From: Mycobacterium sp. 141
Lineage (GTDB): Bacteria > Actinomycetota > Actinomycetes > Mycobacteriales > Mycobacteriaceae
NCBI RefSeq assembly: GCF_000382405.1
Contig: NZ_KB908261.1
Coordinates: 108,128-172,127, forward strand
Reading direction: 5' to 3'
Length of the DNA stretch: 64,000 nt
Under the pieces are notes generated by a model. That model did not search any database. It saw nothing but the letters and a program-made list of their open reading frames with translations, and was not told the origin of the DNA. A program made the translations under genes and the position numbers. Positions 20,307 through 31,289 of this stretch are shown here, piece after piece. Each line of letters opens with the position of its first letter. Position 1 is the first letter of the stretch.

Positions 20307-22694
20307 GTGACACTGGCCGAGCCGACCAAGGACACGCCACCGGTGGAAATGGTGACGCTGATCATCGACGGGGACGAAATCAGTGTGCCGAAGGGAACAT
20401 TGGTCATCCGCGCGGCCGAGCTGATGGGGATCCAGATTCCCCGGTTCTGTGACCACCCGCTGCTGGAACCGGTGGGCGCCTGCCGCCAATGCCTGGTCGA
20501 CATCGAGGGTCAGCGCAAGCCGATGGCGTCGTGCACCACCCCCGTCACCCCTGACATGGTGGTGCACACCCAGTTCACCTCCGAGGCGGCCGACAAGGCG
20601 CAACGCGGCGTGATGGAACTGCTGTTGATCAATCATCCGCTCGACTGCCCGATCTGCGACAAGGGCGGGGAATGCCCGCTGCAGAACCAGGCGATGTCCA
20701 ACGGGCGTCCCGAAACCCGGTTCACCGACGTCAAGCGCACCTATCCGAAACCCATCAACATCTCCGCACAAGTCCTGCTGGACCGTGAACGCTGTGTGCT
20801 GTGCGCCCGCTGTACCCGTTTCTCCGCCCAGATCGCCGGGGACCCGTTCATCGACCTATTGGAACGCGGTGCGCTGCAACAGGTTGGGATCGCACCGGAC
20901 GAGCCGTTCCAGTCCTACTTCTCCGGCAACACCGTGCAGATCTGCCCGGTAGGGGCGCTGACCGGCGCCGCCTACCGATTCCGGGCCCGGCCGTTCGACC
21001 TGGTGTCCAGTCCCAGCGTGTGCGAGCACTGCGCGTCCGGATGCGCCCAACGCACTGACCATCGCCGCGGGAAAGTGCTGCGCCGCTTGGCCGGTGACGA
21101 TCCCGAGGTCAACGAGGAGTGGAATTGCGACAAGGGCCGTTGGGCGTTCACCTACCCGACCGTCGGTGATCGCATCACCACTCCCCTGCTACGTGACGAC
21201 ACGGGCACCCTGCGGCCGGCGTCCTGGTCGGAGGCCCTCACCGTGGCCGGAGCCGGTCTGTTGGCAGCGGGCGGCAACGCGGGGGTCCTGGTGGGCGGGC
21301 GCAGCACAGTTGAGGACGCCTACGCCTACTCGAAGTTTGCGCGGATGGTCTTGGGCACCAACGACATCGACTTCCGCGCCCGTGACCACTCCGCCGAGGA
21401 GGCCGACTTCCTTGCCACCGCGGTGGCCGGCCGGTCGATGGCGTTGCGGTACGCCGAACTCGAATTGGCGCCCACCGTCCTGCTGGCCGGCTTCGAGCCC
21501 GAGGAAGAATCGCCGATCGTGTTCCTGCGGCTACGCAAAGGTGCCCGCAAACATGGGGTACGGGTGCTGTCGCTGGCGCCCTTCGCTACCCGCGGTTTGG
21601 AGAAGATGTCGGGAACGCTGCTTCCCACCGTCCCAGGTGCCGAAGCCGCCGCGCTCGACGGCTTGACCGGCGATGCCCGGTTGCGCGAACCGGGCGCAGT
21701 CATCCTGGTCGGTGAGCGGCTCGCCGGGTCACCGGGTGCGCTGTCCGCGGCCGCGCGATTGTCGGCCGCCACCGGCGCCCGGCTGGCCTGGATTCCGCGA
21801 CGGGCCGGGGAACGCGGCGCCGTGGAGGCCGGCGCCCTGCCCAACCTGCTGCCGGGCGGCCGTCCCGTCACCGATCCGCAGGCCCGCGCGCAGACCGAGC
21901 AGGCCTGGAGCTCCGGTGAACTGCCGAGCACACCTGGCCGCGACACGGCCGCGATCCTGGCCTCCGCGGCCGATGGCCAACTCGGTGCCCTGGTGGTCGG
22001 CGGTGTCGAACTCGACGATCTGCCCGATCCGGTCCTGGCGGTGTCGGCGCTGCGCACGACACCGTTCGTGGTCAGTCTGGAGCTACGGGAGAGCGCAGTG
22101 ACCGAACTCGCCGACGTGGTGTTCCCGGTCGCGCCAGTGGTGGAGAAGGCCGGCGCATTCCTCAACTGGGAGGGCCGGATGCGCCCGTTCGAACCGTCAT
22201 TGCGCACCAACGCGATTCCGGACCTTCGGGTCCTGCACTACCTGGCCGACGAGATCGGCGTCGACCTCGGCCTGAAGACCCCGGCGGCCGCGGATGCCGA
22301 GCTGGCCGCGCTGGGTTCCTGGTCGGGACCACGCCCAGACGCACCATCGGCGCCGACCGCGGCACCAGCGGATCCAGGGCCGGGGGAGGCGGTGCTGGCG
22401 AGCTGGCGCATGCTGCTCGACGCCGGGCGTCTGCAGGACGGCGAGCCGTATCTGGCCGGTACCGCACCGACGCCGGTGGCCCGGTTGTCGGCCGCCACTG
22501 CCGCTGAAATCGGTGCGGTACACGGTGATCCGGTGACCATCCGCACCGATCGCGGTGCCGTCACCCTTCCGCTTGCCGTCACAGAGATGGCCGACCGGGT
22601 GGTGTGGCTCCCGCTGCACTCCCCCGGCTCGGCGGTGTACCGGCAACTCGGCGCCGTCGCCGGGGCCGTCGTGTCGATCGGAGCCGGTTCATGA
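20307..22694 (+). CDS. nuoG: NADH-quinone oxidoreductase subunit G
   Basis: A 795-residue 75-kDa homologue that carries the electron wire. From the GTG at 20307 (AAGGAAAGGGGG upstream), ligands read: [2Fe-2S] N1b Cys48/59/62/76; N5 His110, Cys114/117/123; N4 Cys163/166/169/213; and the extra N7 cluster Cys239/242/246/274 (CEHCASGC and NCDKG), found only in some bacteria. The C-terminal half is a degenerate molybdopterin-oxidoreductase domain. The frame is open upstream into the palindromic repeat, but that part is unlike the family. It overlaps nuoH by ATGA. Confidence 0.96.
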   Translation: MTLAEPTKDTPPVEMVTLIIDGDEISVPKGTLVIRAAELMGIQIPRFCDHPLLEPVGACRQCLVDIEGQRKPMASCTTPVTPDMVVHTQFTSEAADKAQRGVMELLLINHPLDCPICDKGGECPLQNQAMSNGRPETRFTDVKRTYPKPINISAQVLLDRERCVLCARCTRFSAQIAGDPFIDLLERGALQQVGIAPDEPFQSYFSGNTVQICPVGALTGAAYRFRARPFDLVSSPSVCEHCASGCAQRTDHRRGKVLRRLAGDDPEVNEEWNCDKGRWAFTYPTVGDRITTPLLRDDTGTLRPASWSEALTVAGAGLLAAGGNAGVLVGGRSTVEDAYAYSKFARMVLGTNDIDFRARDHSAEEADFLATAVAGRSMALRYAELELAPTVLLAGFEPEEESPIVFLRLRKGARKHGVRVLSLAPFATRGLEKMSGTLLPTVPGAEAAALDGLTGDARLREPGAVILVGERLAGSPGALSAAARLSAATGARLAWIPRRAGERGAVEAGALPNLLPGGRPVTDPQARAQTEQAWSSGELPSTPGRDTAAILASAADGQLGALVVGGVELDDLPDPVLAVSALRTTPFVVSLELRESAVTELADVVFPVAPVVEKAGAFLNWEGRMRPFEPSLRTNAIPDLRVLHYLADEIGVDLGLKTPAAADAELAALGSWSGPRPDAPSAPTAAPADPGPGEAVLASWRMLLDAGRLQDGEPYLAGTAPTPVARLSAATAAEIGAVHGDPVTIRTDRGAVTLPLAVTEMADRVVWLPLHSPGSAVYRQLGAVAGAVVSIGAGS

Positions 22695-23911
22695 CGTATC
22701 CCGACCCCACCCTGTTCGGCCACGATCCGTGGTGGCTGGTCCTGGCCAAGGCGCTGGGCGTCTTCGTGTTCCTGTTGCTGACGGTGCTGACCGCCATCCT
22801 GGTCGAACGCAAAGTGCTGGGATGGATGCAGAATCGGCCCGGCCCCAATCGGGTCGGCCCCTGGGGTCTGCTGCAGTCTCTCGCCGACGGCGTCAAGCTA
22901 GCGCTCAAGGAGGGACTGACCCCGGTTGGCGTCGACAAACCGATCTACCTACTGGCGCCGGTAATTTCGGTGGTCCCCGCGTTCATGGCGTTCGCGGTGA
23001 TCCCGATGGGCGGCGCGGTGTCGGTGTTCGGCCACCGAACCCCACTGCAATTGACCGATCTGCCCGTAGCGGTCCTCTATATCCTGGCCGTCACCTCGAT
23101 CGGCGTGTACGGAATCGTACTGGCCGGGTGGGCATCAGGGTCCACCTATCCACTGCTGGGCGGCCTGCGGTCCAGCGCCCAGGTAATCTCCTACGAGATC
23201 GCGATGGCGTTGACGTTCGCCGCGGTGTTCCTATATGCGGGCACCATGTCAACCTCTGGGATCGTGGCGGCTCAGGACCGCACCTGGTTCGTGTTCTTGC
23301 TACTGCCGGCATTTCTGGTGTATCTGACCGCGATGGTCGGCGAAACCAACCGTGCGCCTTTCGATCTGCCCGAGGCCGAGGGCGAACTCGTCGGCGGATT
23401 CCACACCGAGTACTCGTCACTGAAGTTCGCGATGTTCATGCTCGCCGAGTACGTCAACATGACCACCGTCTCGGCGCTGGCCACCACCATGTTCCTCGGC
23501 GGGTGGCATGCACCGTTCCCGTTCAACATGATCGATGGCGCCAACAGCGGGTGGTGGCCGCTGCTGTGGTTCACCGCCAAGGTGTGGACCTTCATGTTCC
23601 TCTACATGTGGCTACGCGCCACCCTGCCGCGGCTGCGGTACGACCAGTTCATGGCGTTGGGTTGGAAGATCCTGATCCCGGTGTCGCTGGCCTGGATCAT
23701 GGTCGTGGCCATCACTCGCAGCTTGCACAGCCATGCCGACCAAGCCTGGGCGACCGGTTTGATCGGTGCCGCAGTGGTAATGGTCGCCATCCTTCTCGCG
23801 CTGTGGAAGTTCCTGCGAGGCAGAACCGTTCGACCGACGCCGCGGCAGAGCATCGGGGCATATCCGGTGCCGCCGCTGCCAGCCGCCATTAAGGAGACCG
23901 CTGATGCCTAA
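22691..23911 (+). CDS. nuoH: NADH-quinone oxidoreductase subunit H
   Basis: A 406-residue membrane subunit with about eight helices that forms the quinone-entry channel with NuoB/NuoD. Family motifs are [20 protein letters not shown] with [15 protein letters not shown], and the loop [20 protein letters not shown] with its conserved acidic residues. ATG at 22691 overlaps the nuoG stop. Its end overlaps nuoI by 8 nt. Confidence 0.97.
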   Translation: MTYPDPTLFGHDPWWLVLAKALGVFVFLLLTVLTAILVERKVLGWMQNRPGPNRVGPWGLLQSLADGVKLALKEGLTPVGVDKPIYLLAPVISVVPAFMAFAVIPMGGAVSVFGHRTPLQLTDLPVAVLYILAVTSIGVYGIVLAGWASGSTYPLLGGLRSSAQVISYEIAMALTFAAVFLYAGTMSTSGIVAAQDRTWFVFLLLPAFLVYLTAMVGETNRAPFDLPEAEGELVGGFHTEYSSLKFAMFMLAEYVNMTTVSALATTMFLGGWHAPFPFNMIDGANSGWWPLLWFTAKVWTFMFLYMWLRATLPRLRYDQFMALGWKILIPVSLAWIMVVAITRSLHSHADQAWATGLIGAAVVMVAILLALWKFLRGRTVRPTPRQSIGAYPVPPLPAAIKETADA

Positions 23912-24428
23912 ATTCCTCGACGCCCTGGCCGGCTTCGCGGTCACATTCACCTCGATGTTCAAGAAGCGGGTCACCGAAGAGTATCCGGAGAAGCCAGGGC
24001 CTGTCGCACCCCGCTACCACGGCCGCCACCAGCTCAACCGGTATCCCGATGGCCTGGAGAAGTGCATCGGTTGCGAGCTGTGCGCCTGGGCCTGCCCGGC
24101 GGACGCCATCTTCGTCGAAGGTGCCGACAACCTGCCCGGCGAGCGCTTTTCACCAGGTGAGCGCTACGGGCGGGTGTACCAGATCAACTATCTGCGCTGT
24201 ATCGGCTGCGGGTTGTGCATCGAGGCGTGCCCGACGCGCGCGCTGACCATGACCAACAACTACGAAATGGCTGACGACAACCGCGCCGATCTCATTCTGG
24301 ACAAGGACAAACTGCTGGCCCCGTTACAGCCCGGCATGCAGGCCCCGCCGCATGACATGGCGCCGGGCAGCACCGACGACGACTACTACCTGGGCAAGAT
24401 CACACCCTGTACCGAGAACGCCCGATGA
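23904..24428 (+). CDS. nuoI: NADH-quinone oxidoreductase subunit I
   Basis: A 174-residue TYKY homologue with two [4Fe-4S] clusters (N6a, N6b) linking NuoG to NuoB. The two ferredoxin-like motifs are [16 protein letters not shown] (Cys54/57/60/64) and [16 protein letters not shown] (Cys99/102/105/109). An amphipathic N-terminus anchors it at the membrane interface. Overlaps nuoH by 8 nt and nuoJ by ATGA. Confidence 0.97.
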   Translation: MPKFLDALAGFAVTFTSMFKKRVTEEYPEKPGPVAPRYHGRHQLNRYPDGLEKCIGCELCAWACPADAIFVEGADNLPGERFSPGERYGRVYQINYLRCIGCGLCIEACPTRALTMTNNYEMADDNRADLILDKDKLLAPLQPGMQAPPHDMAPGSTDDDYYLGKITPCTENAR

Positions 24429-25189
24429 GGCTCGAGCTAATCGCCGCCGCGACCGACGGCATGACGACGACCTCGATGTCGGAAGCCGTCGTGTTCTGGA
24501 TCCTCGGCGCGGTAGCGGTGGTCGGTGCCGTCGGTGTGGTGGCCGCGCCCAAGGCGGTGTACTCGGCGGTGTTCCTGGCCTCGACGATGATCGCGCTCGC
24601 GGTGCTCTACGTCGCCCAGGATGCGTTGTTCCTCGGAGTGGTTCAGGTGGTGGTCTACACCGGTGCCGTGATGATGCTGTTCCTGTTCGTGCTCATGCTC
24701 ATCGGTGTCGACCTGTCGGAATCACTGGTGGAAACCCTGCGCGGGCAACGGGTCGCGGCACTTGTCGCAGGGCTGGGCTTCGGCATCCTGCTGATCGCGG
24801 GCGTCGGCACCGTCTCGACTGTCGGCTTCACCGGGCTCACGCAGGCCAACAGTGGCGGCAACGTGCAAGGGCTGGCCGCGCTGATCTTCACCCGCTACCT
24901 GTGGGCATTCGAGCTCACCAGTGCCCTGTTGATCACAGCTGCGCTCGGCGCCATGGTATTGGCGCACCGGGAGCGGTTCGAACGCCGAAAGACCCAGCGC
25001 GAATTGGCGATCGAACGCTTCCAAACCGGTGGGCGTCCGACCCCGTTGCCCAATCCCGGCGTCTACGCGCGCCACAACGCGGTCGACATCCCGGCCCGAC
25101 TGCCCGACGGCTCCGATGCCGTGCTGTCGGTCAGCGCCATCCTGCCGCAGCGCAGTGTCGCGACGGATGCGAAGAGGGAGGGCCAGTGA
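24425..25189 (+). CDS. nuoJ: NADH-quinone oxidoreductase subunit J
   Basis: A 254-residue membrane subunit with five hydrophobic helices (about residues 18-38, 44-62, 68-92, 103-130 and 152-178) and the conserved [18 protein letters not shown] helix. The C-terminal 75 residues are soluble and polar, longer than in E. coli. The stop lies 77 bp before nuoK; the gap is filled by a tandem repeat that carries copies of the nuoK start region. Confidence 0.96.
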   Translation: MRLELIAAATDGMTTTSMSEAVVFWILGAVAVVGAVGVVAAPKAVYSAVFLASTMIALAVLYVAQDALFLGVVQVVVYTGAVMMLFLFVLMLIGVDLSESLVETLRGQRVAALVAGLGFGILLIAGVGTVSTVGFTGLTQANSGGNVQGLAALIFTRYLWAFELTSALLITAALGAMVLAHRERFERRKTQRELAIERFQTGGRPTPLPNPGVYARHNAVDIPARLPDGSDAVLSVSAILPQRSVATDAKREGQ

Positions 25190-25266
25190 ACCCGCGGACG
25201 CGAGGAGCACAGATGCATCTGCGGACGCGAGGAGCACAGATGGATCTGCGGACGCGAGGAGCATAG
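25186..25266 (+). CDS. Putative 26-residue micro-ORF between nuoJ and nuoK
   Basis: A GTG overlapping the nuoJ stop (GTGA) opens a frame reading [20 protein letters not shown] and ending in TAG exactly one base before the nuoK ATG, in the same frame as nuoK. It is a product of the tandem repeat: a single C-to-T change in the third unit turned CAG into TAG. It may be translated and couple nuoJ to nuoK translation, or be a by-product of repeat expansion. No conserved function is expected of the peptide itself. Confidence 0.3.
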   Translation: MNPRTRGAQMHLRTRGAQMDLRTRGA

Positions 25267-25274
25267 ATGAATCC
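25194..25274 (+). repeat. 27-bp x3 tandem repeat triplicating the nuoK ribosome-binding site and start
   Basis: Three direct units begin at 25194, 25221 and 25248, each starting GCGGACGCGAGGAGCA and each holding a GAGGAG ribosome-binding site followed by an ATG (25213, 25240, 25267). Units 1 and 2 are nearly identical; unit 3 has a C-to-T change that makes a TAG and then the true nuoK ATG. Confidence 0.9.
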
Positions 25275-25566
25275 CGCGAACTATCTGTATCTGTCGGCTC
25301 TGCTGTTCACCATCGGTGCATCCGGAGTGTTGTTGCGGCGCAACGCCATCGTCATGTTCATGTGCGTGGAGCTGATGCTCAACGCGGCAAACCTCGCATT
25401 CGTGACGTTCTCCCGCATGCACGGTCACCTCGACGGTCAGGTCGTGGCCTTCTTCACCATGGTGGTCGCCGCCTGCGAGGTGGTGATCGGGCTGGCCATC
25501 ATCATGACCATCTTCCGCACGCGACATTCGGCCTCGGTCGATGACGCCAATCTGCTGAAACATTAA
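25267..25566 (+). CDS. nuoK: NADH-quinone oxidoreductase subunit K
   Basis: A 99-residue membrane subunit with three helices (about residues 3-22, 28-50 and 60-83), an antiporter-like MrpC homologue. The conserved membrane glutamates of the proton path lie in [16 protein letters not shown] and [13 protein letters not shown]. The ATG at 25267 has GAGGAG seven bases upstream, the last of three copies of that signal. nuoL follows 7 bp after its stop. Confidence 0.97.
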   Translation: MNPANYLYLSALLFTIGASGVLLRRNAIVMFMCVELMLNAANLAFVTFSRMHGHLDGQVVAFFTMVVAACEVVIGLAIIMTIFRTRHSASVDDANLLKH

Positions 25567-25573
25567 GGGCGCG

Positions 25574-27454
25574 ATGACACTACCTGTATGGCTGCTGATC
25601 GCCCTCCCGTCCGCGGGGGCAGCGATCCTGCTGTTGGCCGGGCGACGCTCCGACCGCTGGGGTCACCTGCTGGGGTGTGCGATGTCGATCGCCGCGTTCG
25701 TGGTGGGGGCAGTGCTGTTCACCGGAATGCTCGGCCGCGACGGCGAGGACCGGGCGATTCACGAGACGTTGTTCTCCTGGGTCCCTGCCGGCGGACTGCA
25801 TGTCGACTTCGGTATGCAGCTCGATCAGCTGTCGGTGTGCTTCGTGTTGCTGATCACCGGCGTCGGCTCACTGATCCACATCTACTCGATCGGGTATATG
25901 GCCGAAGATCCGGACCGGAGAAGGTTTTTCGCGTACCTCAACCTGTTCCTCGCAGCCATGCTGCTGCTGGTGCTGGCCGACAACTACCTCGGTCTGTACG
26001 CCGGGTGGGAAGGCGTGGGCCTCGCGTCCTACCTGCTCATCGGGTTCTGGTCGTACAAGCCGTCGGCGGCGACCGCGGCCAAGAAGGCATTCGTCGTCAA
26101 CCGAGTCGGTGACATGGGCCTGGTGATCGCTGTGGCGATCATGTTCGCCAGCATCGGCTCGATCTCGTTCGCGGGGGTGTTCTCCGCCGCGCCGGCGGTG
26201 AGTCAGTGGGCGTTGACCGCCATCGGGCTGCTGTTGTTGCTGGGGGCGTGCGGTAAGTCTGCGCAGGTGCCGCTGCAGTCCTGGCTGGGTGATGCGATGG
26301 AAGGTCCGACGCCAGTGTCGGCGCTGATCCACGCGGCCACCATGGTCACCGCGGGCGTGTACCTGATCGTGCGGTCCGGCCCGATCTTCGATCTCGCACC
26401 GGCCGCCCAGACCGGTGTCGTCATCGTCGGCGCCGTCACGCTGCTGTTCGGTGCGATCATCGGCTGCGCCAAGGACGACATCAAGAAAGCCCTCGCGGCA
26501 TCGACCATGAGCCAGATCGGCTACATGGTGCTCGCGGCCGGGCTCGGGCCGGCCGGTTACGCATTCGCCATCATGCATCTGCTGACGCACGGGTTCTTCA
26601 AGGCCGGGCTGTTCCTCGGTGCCGGTTCGGTCATGCATGCCATGAACGACGAGGTGAACATGCGCCGCTACGGCGGGCTGCGGAAGGTTCTGCCGATCAC
26701 GTTCGCCACGTTCGGGCTCGGTTACCTCGCGATCATCGGGGTGCCGCCACTGGCCGGGTTCTTCTCCAAGGACGGCATCATCGAAGCCGCGCTGGGGGCC
26801 GGCGGAGCGCGCGGCGTGATTCTCGGCGGGGCCGCCATTCTCGGCGCCGGGATCACCGCCTTCTACATGACGCGCGTGATGCTGATGACGTTCTTCGGTG
26901 AGAAACGTTGGGCCCCAGAAGCACACCCTCACGAAGCCCCGGCCGTGATGACCTGGCCCATGATCCTGTTGGCAGTCGGCTCGGTGGTCTCCGGTGGCGC
27001 CCTGGCGATTGGCGGGACGCTGTCGCACTGGCTCGAACCGGTCGTCGGCAGCCATGAGGCAGAGCACGGCGTACCCGCGTGGGTGGTGACGGTCGTGGTG
27101 TTGGCGGTGGTGGCAGTGGGTATTGCGATCGCCTACCGCATGTACGCCCGCCAGCCGGTTCCGGTGGACGTCCCGGTAGGTTCGGCGCTCACAGTGGCCG
27201 CCCGCCGGGATCTGTACGGCGACGCGTTCAACGAGGCGGTGTTCATGCGGGGTGGGCAGACGCTGACAGCGGTCCTGGCCGAGGTAGATGACAAGGGTGT
27301 GGACGGGACCGCGAACGGGTTGGCCGCCCTGGTCAGCAGAACCTCTGACCGATTACGACAATGGCAGACCGGCTTCGCGCGGTCCTATGCGCTGTCGATG
27401 CTTGCCGGTGCGGCGCTGGTGGTGGCGGCAATCCTGGCGGTGAGACTGTGGTGA
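25574..27454 (+). CDS. nuoL: NADH-quinone oxidoreductase subunit L
   Basis: A 626-residue MrpA/MrpD-like proton-pumping subunit at the distal end of the membrane arm, with about 16 helices and the long lateral helix toward the C-terminus. Conserved stretches are [19 protein letters not shown] (pump Glu), [19 protein letters not shown] (Lys/His channel region) and [25 protein letters not shown] overlap joins it to nuoM. Confidence 0.97.
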   Translation: MTLPVWLLIALPSAGAAILLLAGRRSDRWGHLLGCAMSIAAFVVGAVLFTGMLGRDGEDRAIHETLFSWVPAGGLHVDFGMQLDQLSVCFVLLITGVGSLIHIYSIGYMAEDPDRRRFFAYLNLFLAAMLLLVLADNYLGLYAGWEGVGLASYLLIGFWSYKPSAATAAKKAFVVNRVGDMGLVIAVAIMFASIGSISFAGVFSAAPAVSQWALTAIGLLLLLGACGKSAQVPLQSWLGDAMEGPTPVSALIHAATMVTAGVYLIVRSGPIFDLAPAAQTGVVIVGAVTLLFGAIIGCAKDDIKKALAASTMSQIGYMVLAAGLGPAGYAFAIMHLLTHGFFKAGLFLGAGSVMHAMNDEVNMRRYGGLRKVLPITFATFGLGYLAIIGVPPLAGFFSKDGIIEAALGAGGARGVILGGAAILGAGITAFYMTRVMLMTFFGEKRWAPEAHPHEAPAVMTWPMILLAVGSVVSGGALAIGGTLSHWLEPVVGSHEAEHGVPAWVVTVVVLAVVAVGIAIAYRMYARQPVPVDVPVGSALTVAARRDLYGDAFNEAVFMRGGQTLTAVLAEVDDKGVDGTANGLAALVSRTSDRLRQWQTGFARSYALSMLAGAALVVAAILAVRLW

Positions 27455-29052
27455 GTACCTTTCCGTGGCTCACGGTGCTCTGGGCGGTTCCGACCGTGGG
27501 CGCCGCGATCGTGATCCTGATCCCGGCCGGTCAGCGGGTTCTGGCCAAATGGCTCGCCCTGGCCGTGTCGATCGCGGCGCTCGGCGTGACGATCGTCCTC
27601 GCGGTCGGCTTCGACCCGGGCGGCAAGCAGTACCAGTTCGTCGAATCACACCCGTGGATCCCTTCTTTCGGCACCGGATACATCCTCGGCGTCGACGGGA
27701 TTGCGCTCGCGCTTGTGGTTCTCACCGCGGTTTTGCTGCCGCTGCTGATCGTCGCCGGCTGGAACGACGCCACCGACCGGACGGGCCTGGCCGGCCGATC
27801 GGTCCAGGCGTATCTCGCACTCATGCTGGCGGTCGAAGGCATGGTGTTCATGTCGCTGGTCGCCCTGGACATCCTGCTGTTCTACGTGTTCTTCGAGGCC
27901 ATGCTCATCCCGATGTACTTCCTCATCGGCGGGTATGGCGGCAGCCGAGCGCAGGCTTCCAAGGCCGCAGTGAAGTTCCTGCTGTACAACCTGTTCGGCG
28001 GGCTGGTCATGCTGGCCGCGGTGATCGGGCTGTACGTGGTGACGGCGCAGAGCGATGTTTTCGGGTCCGGCACGTTCGACTTCCGCGCCATTGTCGAGGC
28101 GGTCACGTCGGGCCGACTGGTGCTCAGTCCGGCGGTGGGCGGCTTCCTGTTCCTGGGGTTCATGTTCGCGTTCGCCGTCAAGGCGCCGCTGTGGCCGTTT
28201 CACCGTTGGCTGCCCGATGCCGCAGTGGAGGCCACCCCGGCCAGCGCCGTGCTGATGATGGCCATCATGGACAAGGTCGGCACGTTCGGCATGCTGCGCT
28301 ACTGTCTGCCGTTGTTCCCCGACGCGGCGACCTATTTCCGCCCGTTCATCATCACGCTGGCGGTGATCGGCATCGTCTACGGCGCAGTGCTCGCGATCGG
28401 TCAGGTCGACGTGATGCGGCTGATCGCCTACACGTCGATCTCGCACTTCGGCTTCATCATCCTGGGCATCTTCGTCATGACCAGCCAGGGGCAGTCCGGG
28501 TCGACGCTCTACATGATCAACCACGGGATCTCCACGGCTGCCCTGTTCCTCATCGCCGGCTTCCTGGTGTCCCGGCGCGGCAGCCGGCTCATCGCCGCCT
28601 ACGGCGGGGTGCAGAAGGTGGCCCCGGTCCTGGCCGGCACGTTCCTGGTGGCCGGGCTCGCCACCCTGTCACTGCCCGGCCTGGCGCCGTTCATCAGCGA
28701 ATTCCTGGTCCTCATCGGCACCTTCACCCGCTATCCGGTGCTGGCGGTATTCGCCTCGACGGCCCTGGTGCTCTCGGCGGTCTACATCCTGTGGACCTAC
28801 CAACGGATGATGACCGGTCCAGTCCGTGAGGACGACGGGGACGGCACCGCCGGTGTGGGCAGCCTCCGCGATCTCGTTCCTCGCGAACTCGCCGTGGTGG
28901 CACCGTTGATCGCTTTGTTACTGGTGCTGGGGATCTATCCCAAACCCGTGCTCGACGTGATCAATCCGGCAGTCCAGCACACCCTGACCATCATGGGCCA
29001 GACCGATCCGATACCGAGTGCACCGCCGACCGTGGCGGAAGGGAGCCGCTGA
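27451..29052 (+). CDS. nuoM: NADH-quinone oxidoreductase subunit M
   Basis: A 533-residue antiporter-like proton-pumping subunit with about 14 helices. Signature regions are [20 protein letters not shown] (pump Glu) and [20 protein letters not shown] (channel Lys). The GTG at 27451 overlaps the nuoL stop and gives the expected N-terminus [14 protein letters not shown]; an ATG 90 bp upstream would add an unrelated Cys/Gly-rich leader. nuoN starts one base after its stop. Confidence 0.97.
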   Translation: MSTFPWLTVLWAVPTVGAAIVILIPAGQRVLAKWLALAVSIAALGVTIVLAVGFDPGGKQYQFVESHPWIPSFGTGYILGVDGIALALVVLTAVLLPLLIVAGWNDATDRTGLAGRSVQAYLALMLAVEGMVFMSLVALDILLFYVFFEAMLIPMYFLIGGYGGSRAQASKAAVKFLLYNLFGGLVMLAAVIGLYVVTAQSDVFGSGTFDFRAIVEAVTSGRLVLSPAVGGFLFLGFMFAFAVKAPLWPFHRWLPDAAVEATPASAVLMMAIMDKVGTFGMLRYCLPLFPDAATYFRPFIITLAVIGIVYGAVLAIGQVDVMRLIAYTSISHFGFIILGIFVMTSQGQSGSTLYMINHGISTAALFLIAGFLVSRRGSRLIAAYGGVQKVAPVLAGTFLVAGLATLSLPGLAPFISEFLVLIGTFTRYPVLAVFASTALVLSAVYILWTYQRMMTGPVREDDGDGTAGVGSLRDLVPRELAVVAPLIALLLVLGIYPKPVLDVINPAVQHTLTIMGQTDPIPSAPPTVAEGSR

Positions 29053-29053
29053 C

Positions 29054-30619
29054 ATGGTGACACCCAGCATCGAGTACGGCTTGCTCTCGCCCATGCTGAT
29101 CGTCTTCGGCGTGGCGGTCGCCGGTGTGCTCGTGGAGGCCTTCGCGCCTCGGCGCAGCCGTTACCCGGTTCAGGTGACCTTGGCGCTCGGCGGGCTGGTC
29201 GCGGCCCTCGCCGCGGTGGGACTGTTGGCGCACGACCTGCACGGCAGCCCCGGGCGGGCTGCCGTGCTCGGCGCGGTCATGCTCGATCCCCCGGCGCTGT
29301 TCCAGCAGGCCACGATTGCCTTGGTCGGTATTCTCGGAATCCTGCTCGTCGCCGAACGACAGATCGGCAGCCAAACCGACGGTGGCGCACGAGGTCTGGA
29401 CGCTTTCACGCCGCAGGCTTCAGCGGTCGCGGGCAGTGTGGCCGAGCAGTTGGCCACCCGGGCCGGCGTCATGCAGACCGAGGTGTTTCCGTTGACCATG
29501 CTGGCCATCGGCGGCATGCTGCTGTTCCCGGCTGCCAACGACTTGCTCACCATGTTCATCGCCCTGGAAGTGCTGTCGTTGCCGCTGTACCTGTTGTGCG
29601 GGCTGGCACGTCGGCGGCGGCTGCTGTCGCAGGAAGCCGCTCTGAAATATTTTCTGCTCGGCGCGTTTTCGTCGGCGTTCTTCTTGTACGGCGCGGCGAT
29701 GATGTACGGCTACGCCGGAACCCTGACACTGCCGGGAATCGCCGACGCGGTGGCCGCAGGCAGTGGCCGCACGCCGCTGGCGCTGATCGGCATCGGCCTG
29801 TTGCTGGTCGGGGTGCTGTTCAAAGTCGGTGCGGTGCCGTTCCATTCGTGGGTGCCCGATGTGTATCAGGGCGCTCCGACGGTGATCACTGCGTTCATGG
29901 CGGCCGCCACCAAGATCGCCGCCTTCGGCGCCATGCTGCGGATCTTCTACGTGGCATTGCCGGAGTTGCGGGCTGACTGGCGCCCGGTGTTGTGGGCGGT
30001 GGCGATCCTGACCATGGTGATCGGCACTGTCGTCGCGGTCACCCAGACCGATGTCAAACGGATGCTGGCCTATTCCGCTATCTCGCATACCGGCTTCATC
30101 CTCACCGGCGTGATCGCCGCAAACCCGGCCGGTGTGTCCTCGACGCTGTTCTACCTGTTCGCCTACGGTTTCAGCACGGTCGGTGCGTTCGCCGTGGTCG
30201 GCCTGGTCCGCGATGACACGGGCGAAGAGGCGACCGCCATGTCCCGATGGGCCGGGTTGGGGCGGCGCTATCCGGTTGTCGGTGTGGTGTTTTCACTGTT
30301 TCTGCTGGCTTTCGCCGGTATCCCGCTGACCAGTGGGTTCGTCAGCAAGTTCGCGGTGTTCAAGGCGGCTGGTCAGGGCGGCGCCATTCCGCTGGTGATC
30401 GTCGGCGTGATCGCCAGCGCCGTCGCCGCCTACTTCTACGTGCGGGTGATCGTGCTGATGTTCTTCACCGATCCTCCTGACGACGCGCCGCAGGTGGTGG
30501 TACCGAGCGCGCCGACCATGACCGTAGTGGTCGTCACCGCGGTGGTCACCTTCGTATTGGGCGCGCTGCCGCAGCCGCTGCTGGATCTGGCCAACAACGC
30601 CGAGGTGTTCCTGCGCTGA
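29054..30619 (+). CDS. nuoN: NADH-quinone oxidoreductase subunit N
   Basis: The third antiporter-like pump subunit, 521 residues and about 14 helices. Typical parts are MFIALEVLSLPLYLLCGLAR, KVGAVPFHSWVPDVYQGAPT and VTQTDVKRMLAYSAISHTGF. The ATG at 29054 starts MVTPSIEYGLLSPML; an earlier in-frame start at 29018 lies within nuoM and is unlike the family. It ends the operon; a perfect hairpin follows 8 bp after the stop. Confidence 0.96.
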   Translation: MVTPSIEYGLLSPMLIVFGVAVAGVLVEAFAPRRSRYPVQVTLALGGLVAALAAVGLLAHDLHGSPGRAAVLGAVMLDPPALFQQATIALVGILGILLVAERQIGSQTDGGARGLDAFTPQASAVAGSVAEQLATRAGVMQTEVFPLTMLAIGGMLLFPAANDLLTMFIALEVLSLPLYLLCGLARRRRLLSQEAALKYFLLGAFSSAFFLYGAAMMYGYAGTLTLPGIADAVAAGSGRTPLALIGIGLLLVGVLFKVGAVPFHSWVPDVYQGAPTVITAFMAAATKIAAFGAMLRIFYVALPELRADWRPVLWAVAILTMVIGTVVAVTQTDVKRMLAYSAISHTGFILTGVIAANPAGVSSTLFYLFAYGFSTVGAFAVVGLVRDDTGEEATAMSRWAGLGRRYPVVGVVFSLFLLAFAGIPLTSGFVSKFAVFKAAGQGGAIPLVIVGVIASAVAAYFYVRVIVLMFFTDPPDDAPQVVVPSAPTMTVVVVTAVVTFVLGALPQPLLDLANNAEVFLR

Positions 30620-30627
30620 TTTCCCCT

Positions 30628-30690
30628 GCGCGAGCAGACATTGCGGTACCGGACACGCCGCATTTCCGGTACCGCAATGTCTGCTCGCGC
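30628..30690. repeat. Dispersed palindromic element, copy B (nuoN-TetR, terminator position)
   Basis: Arms 30628-30652 and 30666-30690 are perfectly complementary over 25 bp around a 13-nt loop ACACGCCGCATTT. It fills the space between the convergent nuoN and TetR genes and should act as a two-way terminator. It is the best-preserved of the three related copies. Confidence 0.85.
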
Positions 30691-30692
30691 GG

Positions 30693-31289
30693 TTAAGGCA
30701 ACAGACCCGCCTGACGATAGGCGGCCTCCAGGTAGTGCTTCATCTGCTTGACGGTCGGTGGATCTGGTTGCAGCACACGGTAGGTCACGCCGCCGGCGAG
30801 CATGTCGACCAGCACCTCCAAATCCGTGTCGGGTGCGATCCGGCCGTCGGTTTTCGCGCGGCGGAGCATCGCGATGGTCAGCTCACGCCGCGGCTGGATG
30901 TAGTGCGTCCAATACGTCTGCATCAGCAGCGGATGCGTCACCGCCGAGCCGTAGATCTGTGCGATGAGGGCACGAAATCGCGGATCGGCGGCAGTGCGGG
31001 CTGTCGCCGCAATGTTTCGTTTGACGAGTTGATGCGTTGGTACGGCATCGATCTCGTCGCGGGTCGGCCAGGTGACATCGGCGACGACGAGCGCTTCGAT
31101 CGCGTCGGCAATTAGCGCCTCTTTCGTCGACCACCGCCGGTACAGCGTCGGTTTGCCGACGCCGGCACGTTTGGCGATCTGCTCGATGCTCATCGCGGCG
31201 ATACCTTGTTCGATGAACAGATCCAGTGCCGCGGTGAGGATCGCCGTGTCGACTGCGGGGTCACGGGGGCGCCCGCGCCCGACGGTCAT
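30693..31289 (-). CDS. TetR-family regulator
   Basis: A 198-residue TetR repressor with the helix-turn-helix at about residues 33-60 (MSIEQIAKRAGVGKPTLYRR) and a C-terminal ligand domain with the PRRELTIAMLRRAKTDGRI segment seen in several mycobacterial TetR proteins. The ATG at 31289 overlaps the stop of the FAD monooxygenase gene upstream (ATGA), so the regulator is the second gene of a two-gene operon. It most likely represses its own operon through the palindrome at 32796-32810, with the monooxygenase substrate as candidate inducer; that is inference. Confidence 0.88.
   Translation of the reverse strand: MTVGRGRPRDPAVDTAILTAALDLFIEQGIAAMSIEQIAKRAGVGKPTLYRRWSTKEALIADAIEALVVADVTWPTRDEIDAVPTHQLVKRNIAATARTAADPRFRALIAQIYGSAVTHPLLMQTYWTHYIQPRRELTIAMLRRAKTDGRIAPDTDLEVLVDMLAGGVTYRVLQPDPPTVKQMKHYLEAAYRQAGLLP

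Noticed and set aside
25194..25274. Short tandem repeats considered as a CRISPR array
   Set aside because: Units abut with no spacers, there are only three and no cas gene is near; it is a direct duplication of a translation start.
25868..27067. Long open frame on the minus strand opposite nuoL (about 399 codons)
   Set aside because: GC-rich codon bias of nuoL keeps the complementary frame open; the translation is His/Arg/Gln-rich without domain features.
30628..30690. Hairpin after nuoN considered only as a simple terminator
   Set aside because: Its sequence matches two other copies in the window, so it is listed as a dispersed repeat that also serves as terminator.
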